Positions 1 to 14,725 of a stretch of 64,000 bases of DNA are shown here, one piece after another. The position numbers were made by a program, and so were the translations under genes. Location of the stretch: positions 107,306-171,305 of the forward strand of contig URAU01000004.1 of NCBI GenBank assembly GCA_900545955.1, in the 5' to 3' direction. Position 1 is the stretch's first letter. Each line of letters begins with the position of its first letter. This DNA comes from an uncultured Porphyromonadaceae bacterium. GTDB taxonomy: Bacteria > Bacteroidota > Bacteroidia > Bacteroidales > Muribaculaceae. Below the pieces are notes generated by a model. The model had not been told where the DNA came from. It did no database searches and saw only the letters and a list, made by a program, of their open reading frames with translations.

Positions 1-1
1 G

Positions 2-445
2 ACCGCCGGACTCAATGCAGAGAAGACTTCGGCTCTGCGCCGCGCATGCTTCAAGAGCGACATCAAGCTGATGGTGGTTAAAAACACTCTTCTGCACAAA
101 GCTCTCGAGCAGACTGAAGGCGATTTCTCCGAAATCTACGGCGCCCTCAAGGGTTCCACTTCGGTGATGTTCACCAACGTCGGCAATGCTCCCGCCAAGC
201 TCCTGAAGGATTTCAAGCAGAAAGACGACCTTCTTCCCCGCTTGAAAGCCGCTTATGTCGAAGAGACCGTTTATGTTGGCGAAGACCAGCTCGACGCTCT
301 GGCAAGCATCAAGAGCAAGAACGAACTCATCGCCGATGTGGTCGCTCTCCTTCAGTCGCCCGCCAAGAATGTGGTTTCCGCTCTCACCTCCGGTGGCAGC
401 AAGCTCCATGGCATTCTTGAGACCCTCTCCAAAAAAGAAGACTAA
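2..445 (+). CDS. rplJ: 50S ribosomal protein L10 (5'-truncated by window edge)
   Basis: The reading frame is open from the first bases of the window, so the N-terminus lies upstream and only about 147 codons are visible. The segment with VVKNTLLHKAL matches the conserved VKNTL region of L10, which forms the base of the ribosomal stalk and binds L7/L12 dimers with its C-terminal helix. The next gene, 48 bases downstream, is rplL, the standard L10-L7/L12 order. The first ATG inside the window, at 71, is internal and is not the true start. Confidence 0.95.
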   Translation, partial: TAGLNAEKTSALRRACFKSDIKLMVVKNTLLHKALEQTEGDFSEIYGALKGSTSVMFTNVGNAPAKLLKDFKQKDDLLPRLKAAYVEETVYVGEDQLDALASIKSKNELIADVVALLQSPAKNVVSALTSGGSKLHGILETLSKKED

Positions 446-493
446 TTCTACAATTCTCCCCATTTACTGAATCAAACAAAAAATCATACAACA

Positions 494-868
494 ATGGCAG
501 ATCTTAAAGCTTTTGCAGAACAACTCGTTAACCTCACCGTTAAAGAAGTAAACGAACTCGCTCAGATCCTCAAGGACGAATATGGCATCGAACCCGCCGC
601 TGCTGCTGTAGCAGTTGCAGCCGGTCCCGCCGCAGCCGGCGCAGCCGCTGAAGAGAAAACCTCGTTCGACGTAGTCCTCAAATCCGCCGGCGCTGCCAAG
701 CTCCAGGTTGTGAAACTCGTCAAGGAACTCACCGGTCTTGGCCTGAAAGAGGCTAAGGAAATGGTCGACGGCGCTCCCAGCACCCTCAAGGAAGGCCTCG
801 ACAAAGCAGCTGCTGAAGACCTCAAGAAGCAGCTTGAGGAAGCCGGCGCTGAAGTTGAGCTCAAATAA
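494..868 (+). CDS. rplL: 50S ribosomal protein L7/L12
   Basis: A 124-residue acidic protein of the usual L7/L12 length. It has an N-terminal dimerisation helix (about 1-30), an Ala-rich flexible hinge (about 35-55) and the C-terminal domain that contacts elongation factors (KTSFDVVLKSAG, GLGLKEAKEMVDGAP). It forms the mobile stalk of the 50S subunit. It follows rplJ and is followed by a strong intrinsic terminator, so most transcription of the ribosomal-protein unit probably ends before rpoB. Confidence 0.98.
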   Translation: MADLKAFAEQLVNLTVKEVNELAQILKDEYGIEPAAAAVAVAAGPAAAGAAAEEKTSFDVVLKSAGAAKLQVVKLVKELTGLGLKEAKEMVDGAPSTLKEGLDKAAAEDLKKQLEEAGAEVELK

Positions 869-900
869 TTCAGCTTTAGGCTACTATAAACAGCAATATT

Positions 901-940
901 GGTTAAGCCTGCGACTTCGCCGTCGCGGCTTAACCTTTTT
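901..940 (+). terminator. Intrinsic terminator between rplL and rpoB
   Basis: GGTTAAGCC and GGCTTAACC form a GC-capped stem extended by GCGAC/GTCGC and followed by TTTTT. It lies 33 bases after the rplL stop and before an independent rpoB promoter. Confidence 0.85.
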
Positions 941-989
941 GCGTAACTATACGCATGCCGTTAACAAAGTTTCTTTCACTTTATTTAAC

Positions 990-1020
990 TTTGGGAAAGT
1001 TTAACTTTCGTATACATTTG
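990..1020 (+). promoter_or_regulatory. Bacteroidetes-type promoter of rpoBC
   Basis: TTTG at 990-993, a 19-base spacer and TACATTTG at 1013-1020 match the Bacteroidetes primary-sigma consensus TTTG-N19/21-TAnnTTTG exactly. Transcription should start near 1026, giving a leader of about 60 bases to the rpoB ATG. Confidence 0.8.
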
Positions 1021-1085
1021 CTTGCGTATACACCTTCTCCCTTTCTTTCCACTTAAATACGTTTGTAAAATCCATCCTTTTATAG

Positions 1086-4898
<3,813 letters not shown>

Positions 4899-4938
4899 TC
4901 TTCTAATCCTTTTATAAAACTCTCTTAGCTCAATATAT

Positions 4939-9231
<4,293 letters not shown>

Positions 9232-9254
9232 TCCCGTTTACATACCGGTCATAA

Positions 9255-9305
9255 AAGCCGCCGTGAACCTCTTTGAGAGGCCACGGCGGCTTGTTTATAT
9301 ATTTT
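9255..9305 (+). terminator. Intrinsic terminator after rpoC
   Basis: GCCGCCGTG (9257-9265) pairs perfectly with CACGGCGGC (9282-9290). A nested CCTC/GAGG stem lies inside and a T-rich tail follows. Confidence 0.85.
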
Positions 9306-9329
9306 TAACACTTAAAGTGCATAATCTGA

Positions 9330-9360
9330 TTTGGATATACGGATTATGGTGCTAAATTTG
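9330..9360 (+). promoter_or_regulatory. Bacteroidetes-type promoter for the LRR surface protein
   Basis: TTTG at 9330-9333, a 19-base spacer and TAAATTTG at 9353-9360 match the consensus exactly. The predicted start is about 50 bases before the ATG at 9417. Confidence 0.75.
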
Positions 9361-9416
9361 CCACATAGCGATATTAATCCATTCAATTATTAATCAACCA
9401 ATCTAAATCATTGTAA

Positions 9417-10448
9417 ATGAGCATTTTACCCCCCCCTAACAGTCGGCTGAGCCTGTATGGCGTATCCCGTGTTTTTGGCCGTGTTGCGTTTGTTGCCGCA
9501 TGTTTATGCGCATTTTCGGGCTTTGAAGCATATGGCAAAGCCGCAAACATCTCAAAAGATGGTATTCGCTACCGGACGGATGCCAACAACACCGAGTGCT
9601 ACGTTTATTCACTGGCAAACGGCGGCAAATATGTAGGCGACATAGTCATTCCGTCCGCGATTGTTTCGAGCACGTATGGCGAGCTCCCCGTAGTCGGCGT
9701 CTATCAGAGTGCATTCAGCGATTGCGTCGACCTCACTTCGGTAACTCTTCCCGAGTCCGTCACCGCAATCGGCAACTATGCATTCGACACTTGCGAAAAA
9801 CTCAAGACCGTCGTTATGCCGGGCGTAAAGCAAATCGGCCATTGGACGTTCAGAAACTGTTACGAGCTTGAGAACCTTACGTTTTCCGACAAACTGGAAT
9901 GGATTGGCAACTTCTGCTTCGATAAAAACCATGCACAGACAGTAGTCGATCTTCCCGCCTCTATAACTCAACTGTACGGATTCATCTGGGAAGGATGCCC
10001 CAATCTCACAACCTTTATCTGCCGTGCTACCACGCCTCCTCCGGTGAAAAAAGGCGAACTCGACGGTGAGGAAATCTACACCATCTTCGACGACAATAAC
10101 TATCATTACGTCAACGACGTGTATGTAGGGCGCAAACTCTATGTGCCCGACGAAGCAGTTGCCGACTATCGCACGGCCGGAGGATGGAATCAGTTCTATC
10201 CCGAAATCTATCCGCTTTCCGAGTATTCCGGTGTAGAGGATGTCGTGGCCGATGCCGAAGCCGTTTCCGAAATCAAGGTTGTGGGCAAAGGTGCGATTGC
10301 CGTTACGGCAACTGAGGCTACCCGCATTGTTATCGTAAATATCGCCGGCGAGCTGCTCAAGGATATGAACGTTGCCGCAGGCACCACCACTGTCAGCGGC
10401 CTTCCTTCTGGTATTCTTCTGGTCAACGGCAAGAAAGTGGCTCTTTGA
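9417..10448 (+). CDS. Secreted BspA-like leucine-rich-repeat protein
   Basis: This 343-residue protein has a predicted signal peptide (hydrophobic VAFVAACLCAFSGFEAYG, cleavage probably near residue 40). It carries BspA/TpLRR repeats such as LTSVTLPESVTAIGNYAFDTC and ENLTFSDKLEWIGNFCF. The C-terminus ends in a short beta-rich module (GVEDVVADAEA to GILLVNGKKVAL) that resembles type IX secretion or surface-sorting tails of Bacteroidetes. Such proteins are surface-exposed or exported, and a role in adhesion or host contact is a family-level guess. A run of eight C residues lies at codons 5-7. It has its own promoter and terminator and is probably monocistronic. Confidence 0.8.
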   Translation: MSILPPPNSRLSLYGVSRVFGRVAFVAACLCAFSGFEAYGKAANISKDGIRYRTDANNTECYVYSLANGGKYVGDIVIPSAIVSSTYGELPVVGVYQSAFSDCVDLTSVTLPESVTAIGNYAFDTCEKLKTVVMPGVKQIGHWTFRNCYELENLTFSDKLEWIGNFCFDKNHAQTVVDLPASITQLYGFIWEGCPNLTTFICRATTPPPVKKGELDGEEIYTIFDDNNYHYVNDVYVGRKLYVPDEAVADYRTAGGWNQFYPEIYPLSEYSGVEDVVADAEAVSEIKVVGKGAIAVTATEATRIVIVNIAGELLKDMNVAAGTTTVSGLPSGILLVNGKKVAL

Positions 10449-10483
10449 TAGTTTAATCACTATATTGGCCCAATATTCTCGGC

Positions 10484-10528
10484 GGTGTGTCAAAATTCAA
10501 TAAATTGACACACCGTCCTAATTTTTTA
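10484..10528 (+). terminator. Intrinsic terminator after the LRR gene
   Basis: GGTGTGTCAA (10484-10493) pairs perfectly with TTGACACACC (10505-10514), with an 11-base AT-rich loop. TTTTTT follows a few bases later. Confidence 0.8.
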
Positions 10529-10529
10529 C

Positions 10530-10699
10530 CCGGATGGTGAGGGCGCTGTCAGCCATCGACCTTTGGTCGCTTTGCTATGCAAAGAATGGTCCAGATGGTA
10601 GGAGCCTGAGGGTGAGGGTGAAGGGAGTTGACTAAGGTCAATGACCGAACCCGAAGCCCTCAGGCGACGACCCAGATGGGCTATTATGACACGCCCTCG
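10530..10699. repeat. Palindromic intergenic element, copy A (170 bp)
   Basis: This segment recurs at 31179-31316 in the same orientation with three substitutions and one 32-base length difference. The ends are inverted repeats: GAGGGCGCTGTCA at 10539-10551 and TGACACGCCCTC at 10687-10698, complementary apart from one bulged C. Internal pairings are GCCTGAGGG/CCCTCAGGC (10604-10612 with 10657-10665) and TTGAC-taag-GTCAA. The 32 extra bases here form two mini-hairpins (CGACC-ttt-GGTCG and CTTTGC-tat-GCAAAG). No ORF is evident. It could be a MITE/REP-like element or a structured RNA. Confidence 0.75.
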
Positions 10700-10787
10700 T
10701 TTTTGTTAAGATATATCCGACAATGTCTCCGGTGAGGTTTTGTCGGAAAAAAGGGTGAGGGGTAGTGGGGATTTCCGCAGATTTTCG

Positions 10788-10795
10788 TAACTTTG
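10788..10795 (+). promoter_or_regulatory. Candidate -7 box of the guaB promoter
   Basis: TAACTTTG matches the Bacteroidetes -7 consensus and lies 73 bases before the guaB ATG. No TTTG occurs at the expected -33 spacing, so this is a partial match. No purine-type riboswitch was recognised in the leader. Confidence 0.4.
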
Positions 10796-10867
10796 TGTGC
10801 AATAATATAGCCTCGCGGGAGTAGCTTCCCGGAGGAGTATAATTGTATTTCACTTTAAAATCCCCAT

Positions 10868-12349
10868 ATGTCATCGTTTCTTGCAGACAGAGTGAAGATG
10901 GACGGCCTCACATTCGACGACGTCCTTCTTATCCCCGCGTTTTCCGATGTGCTTCCCCGCGAAGTGGATCTTACCACCCGTTTTTCCCGTCGTATAACCC
11001 TGAACGTCCCGATTGTATCGGCGGCCATGGATACGGTTACAGAAGCGAAAATGGCTATCGCCATAGCCCGTGAAGGTGGTATCGGTGTAATCCATAAGAA
11101 TATGTCGATCGAGGAGCAGGCCCGTCAGGTCCATGCTGTAAAGCGTGCCGAAAACGGCATGATCTACGATCCCGTGACCATAAAGCGCGGCTCCACCGTA
11201 GGCGACGCTCTCAAGATGATGGAAGAATACCATATCGGCGGTATCCCTGTGGTCGATGAGAAGAATATCCTCGTCGGAATCGTCACCAACCGCGACCTCC
11301 GTTTCGAGCGCAATCTCAACCGTCCCGTCGACGAAGTGATGACCTCCGAGAATATCGTGACCACATCGCAGACCACCAATCTCGAGGAAGCGGCCGAAAT
11401 TCTGCAGTACCATAAGATTGAGAAACTCCCCGTAGTCGATTCCGAAGGCCATCTCATCGGCCTCGTAACCTACAAGGACATAACAAAGGCAAAGGATAAG
11501 CCCAACGCCTGCAAGGATCATCTCGGACGCCTCCGCGTGGCCGCCGGAGTCGGCGTGACGGCCGACTCGATGCAGCGTGTCGACGCACTCGTTGCCGCCG
11601 GTGCCGATGCAATAGTAATCGATACGGCCCACGGCCATTCCAAAGGCGTGATCGGAGTGCTTCGCGCCGTAAAGGAGAAATATCCCGACATCGACGTCGT
11701 GGTCGGCAATATCGCCACCGGCGAGGCTGCCCGCTACCTCGTGGAGAACGGCGCCGACGGCGTGAAAGTAGGCATCGGCCCGGGCTCCATATGCACCACA
11801 CGCATCATCGCCGGCGTAGGCGTGCCGCAGCTGTCGGCTGTTTACGATGTAGCAAAAGCCCTTGAGGGCACCGGGGTGCCTCTCATCGCCGACGGCGGTA
11901 TACGCTACAGTGGCGATATTGTCAAGGCACTTGCCGCAGGCGGTTACTCCGTGATGCTCGGCGGAATGCTCGCAGGCGTCGAGGAGTCGCCCGGCGACAC
12001 CATTATCTTCAACGGACGCAAATACAAGAGCTATCGTGGCATGGGCTCTCTCGAAGCTATGGAGAAGGGTTCGAAGGACCGCTATTTCCAGGCCAACGAG
12101 ACCGATGCCAAGAAGCTCGTGCCCGAAGGAATCGCTGCGCGTGTTCCCTATAAGGGCTCGCTCTACGAGGTCGTATATCAGATGCTCGGCGGTCTGCGCT
12201 CCGGCATGGGATATTGCGGCGCCCACAATATCGGCGAACTACACCATGCCTCTTTCACCCGAATCACCAATGCAGGCATCAACGAAAGCCATCCGCACGA
12301 TGTAGCCATCACCAGCGAGGCGCCCAACTATTCGGCCTCCTCGCGCTGA
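10868..12349 (+). CDS. guaB: Inosine-5'-monophosphate dehydrogenase
   Basis: This 493-residue enzyme oxidises IMP to XMP with NAD, the committed step of GMP synthesis in the cytosol. The TIM-barrel core is interrupted by two CBS domains (about residues 95-205, including VDEVMTSENIVTT and EKLPVVDSEGHLIGLVT). The catalytic Cys309 lies in GIGPGSICTTR. The phosphate-binding GGIRYSGDIVKALAAGG and the flap region MGSLEAMEKGSKDRYF are also visible. Length and motifs are typical. The downstream methyltransferase gene starts 9 bases after the stop, so the two are probably cotranscribed. Confidence 0.98.
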   Translation: MSSFLADRVKMDGLTFDDVLLIPAFSDVLPREVDLTTRFSRRITLNVPIVSAAMDTVTEAKMAIAIAREGGIGVIHKNMSIEEQARQVHAVKRAENGMIYDPVTIKRGSTVGDALKMMEEYHIGGIPVVDEKNILVGIVTNRDLRFERNLNRPVDEVMTSENIVTTSQTTNLEEAAEILQYHKIEKLPVVDSEGHLIGLVTYKDITKAKDKPNACKDHLGRLRVAAGVGVTADSMQRVDALVAAGADAIVIDTAHGHSKGVIGVLRAVKEKYPDIDVVVGNIATGEAARYLVENGADGVKVGIGPGSICTTRIIAGVGVPQLSAVYDVAKALEGTGVPLIADGGIRYSGDIVKALAAGGYSVMLGGMLAGVEESPGDTIIFNGRKYKSYRGMGSLEAMEKGSKDRYFQANETDAKKLVPEGIAARVPYKGSLYEVVYQMLGGLRSGMGYCGAHNIGELHHASFTRITNAGINESHPHDVAITSEAPNYSASSR

Positions 12350-12357
12350 TTTTTCAG

Positions 12358-13164
12358 ATGACCAACCGATTAACCAGCAGCTTGCGCCCGGCGTCGGCCG
12401 CCGAGCGCAAGCTCATCGCTTCCCTGCGGCTGACGCGCCACCGCCGCGAGCATTCCCTTTTCGTAATCGAGGGGACGCGCGGCGTGCTTGATACGCTCGG
12501 ACTGTTCCCGACGGCCATGCTTGTGGCTACCCCCGCATGGCTCGATGCCAACGCGTCGCGTCTCGACTCCCTGGCGGCTCCGCTGCTCACGGCTTCCGAG
12601 GGAGATATGGCCCGTATGTCGTCGCAGAAAACTCCCCAGGGTGTGCTCGCAGTATGCCACATCCCCGAAATCAAGAGTGAGTTCATTCCCGACCCGCACA
12701 GCCTCGTTATCGCGCTCGACTGCGTTCAGGATCCGGGTAATCTCGGCACTATAATCCGTCTGGCCGACTGGTTCGGCGTCTCGACCATACTTGCCTCCAC
12801 CGATACGGCCGACGTATACAACCCCAAGGTCGTACAGTCGACGATGGGTGCTCTTGCCCGCGTGGAGGTGCGCTACGTCGACCTCCCTGCCGAGCTTCGG
12901 CGTCTCGCCGGAGCCGGAATGCCGGTCTACGGAACTTTTCTCGACGGCTCCGACATCTACTGCTCGACCCTCACGGAGGGTGGGGTAGTGGTGATGGGCA
13001 ACGAGGGCAACGGCATCTCCCCAGAGGTTGAGCTGTGCGTTTCTTCGCGTCTGCTTATCCCTTCCTTCCCGCCGGGACGACAGAAAGTGGAGTCGCTCAA
13101 CGTAGCTACGGCCACGGCCATTGTCCTTTCGGAATTCCGCCGACGCGCCTTGCCCGGTACATAA
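12358..13164 (+). CDS. SpoU/TrmH-family 23S rRNA/tRNA 2'-O-methyltransferase
   Basis: This 268-residue protein has the SPOUT trefoil-knot signatures: motif 1 near NLGTIIRLADWFGV, motif 2 VVMGNEGNGIS, and motif 3 LIPSFPPGRQKVESLNVATATAI. It should transfer a methyl group from SAM to a ribose 2'-OH of rRNA or tRNA; the exact target cannot be read from sequence. The frame is open further upstream inside guaB, but the ATG at 12358 (MTNRLTSSLRPAS) follows the guaB stop and gives a family-typical N-terminal substrate-binding domain. radA starts 20 bases after the stop. Confidence 0.88.
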   Translation: MTNRLTSSLRPASAAERKLIASLRLTRHRREHSLFVIEGTRGVLDTLGLFPTAMLVATPAWLDANASRLDSLAAPLLTASEGDMARMSSQKTPQGVLAVCHIPEIKSEFIPDPHSLVIALDCVQDPGNLGTIIRLADWFGVSTILASTDTADVYNPKVVQSTMGALARVEVRYVDLPAELRRLAGAGMPVYGTFLDGSDIYCSTLTEGGVVVMGNEGNGISPEVELCVSSRLLIPSFPPGRQKVESLNVATATAIVLSEFRRRALPGT

Positions 13165-13184
13165 ATTTAAACTCTCTCCCGCCT

Positions 13185-14570
13185 ATGGCAAAACAGAAAG
13201 AAAAAACAGTATGGTTCTGCAATGAGTGTGGCGCCGACTCTCCCAAATGGGTGGGCCGCTGCCCGGCATGCGGCGCCTGGAACACGATGGTCGAGGAGCG
13301 TGTGGCTCCGAAGTCGGCCGACTCGTGGTCAGGGTCTCCGCGCAAGGGCGGAATCGTACAGCGTACGTCGCCCCAGCGCGTCAGCGAAATCAAGGCAGGC
13401 GACGAGACGCGTATCCATATGCCCTCCGAGGAGCTCAACCGCGTGCTCGGCGGTGGCCTCGTCAGCGGCTCGATGGTGCTTGTTGGCGGCGAACCCGGTA
13501 TCGGCAAGTCCACGCTCGTGCTCCAGAACATCCTATCCATCAAATCGCGACGTATCCTCTACGTTTCGGGCGAGGAGAGCCCACAGCAGATCCGCATGCG
13601 CGCCGACCGCATCGGGCGTCTGAGCGACAACTGTTATATCGTCACTGAGACGTCGCTCGAAAATATCTTTGAGCATATCCGCGAAATCGAGCCTCAGCTG
13701 CTTATAGTGGATTCCATCCAGACCGTCGCCTCCGATGCCCTGGAGTCGGCCGCAGGGTCGGTATCGCAGGTACGCGAATGCGCCGCCCGCCTGCTCCGTT
13801 ACGCCAAGACTGAAAATGTGCCGGTACTGCTTATCGGCCATATAAACAAGGAGGGCACGCTTGCGGGTCCGAAGGTGCTGGAGCATATCGTCGACGCGGT
13901 CCTGCAGTTCGAGGGCGACCGTCAGTTCATGTACCGCATCCTGCGAGCCACCAAAAACCGTTTCGGTAACACCTCCGAGCTGGGCATCTACGAAATGTGT
14001 CAGCGCGGACTGCGTGAAGTTACAAATCCTTCCGAGATGCTGCTGAGCCGCCACGACGGCCAGGACCTCTCGGGCTGCGCCATCGGCGTGACCATCGAGG
14101 GCGTGCGTCCCTTCCTTATCGAGGCGCAGGCGCTAGTCTCGACGGCTGCCTACGGCACTCCGCAGCGCTCCGTCACCGGTTTCGACTCCAAGCGCATGAA
14201 TATGCTCCTTGCCGTGCTCGAGAAGCGTGTGGGCTTCAAACTCGCCCAGAAGGACGTGTTTCTCAACATTGCAGGAGGCCTGAAAGTGGCCGATCCGGCG
14301 CTCGACCTGGCCGTTATCGCGGCCATACTATCGTCGAATGTCGATATGCCTGTGGCGCGCACGGTCTGCCTCAGCGGCGAGGTGGGGCTCAGCGGCGAAA
14401 TCCGCCCGGCCGGGCGCATGGAGCAGCGCGTGCGCGAAGCCGACAAGCTCGGCCTCGAGACCATTATAATTCCCAAGGATTCTCTCAAAGGAGTCGACCC
14501 CTCGCGCCTCAACATCAAGGTGGTAGAGGTGACGCGTGTAGAAGAAGCCTTCCGCCATCTGTTCGGCTGA
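13185..14570 (+). CDS. radA: DNA repair protein RadA
   Basis: This 461-residue protein has the normal RadA length. It carries the N-terminal zinc finger CNEC...CPAC (Cys12, 15, 26, 29), Walker A GGEPGIGKST at 101-110, the RadA-specific KNRFG motif (ATKNRFGNTSELG) and a C-terminal Lon-protease-like domain. RadA is a RecA-like ATPase and DnaB-type helicase that drives branch migration during recombinational repair. An open extension upstream runs through the methyltransferase gene; the ATG at 13185 is preferred because the zinc finger then begins at residue 12, as in the family. Confidence 0.96.
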   Translation: MAKQKEKTVWFCNECGADSPKWVGRCPACGAWNTMVEERVAPKSADSWSGSPRKGGIVQRTSPQRVSEIKAGDETRIHMPSEELNRVLGGGLVSGSMVLVGGEPGIGKSTLVLQNILSIKSRRILYVSGEESPQQIRMRADRIGRLSDNCYIVTETSLENIFEHIREIEPQLLIVDSIQTVASDALESAAGSVSQVRECAARLLRYAKTENVPVLLIGHINKEGTLAGPKVLEHIVDAVLQFEGDRQFMYRILRATKNRFGNTSELGIYEMCQRGLREVTNPSEMLLSRHDGQDLSGCAIGVTIEGVRPFLIEAQALVSTAAYGTPQRSVTGFDSKRMNMLLAVLEKRVGFKLAQKDVFLNIAGGLKVADPALDLAVIAAILSSNVDMPVARTVCLSGEVGLSGEIRPAGRMEQRVREADKLGLETIIIPKDSLKGVDPSRLNIKVVEVTRVEEAFRHLFG

Positions 14571-14725
14571 TTCTACCGTAGTCCTGATTTTTTTTCGGAC
14601 GCGGATGCAACTTTTTTTGCTGCCGGTGCGTCTAATCCAAATGAACCGCCTCCAATACCGGGTGGAGTTTACGCCCCTTCCGGCACTGCTGATTCTGAAA
14701 TTCATCCATTTAACTTACATATCCA

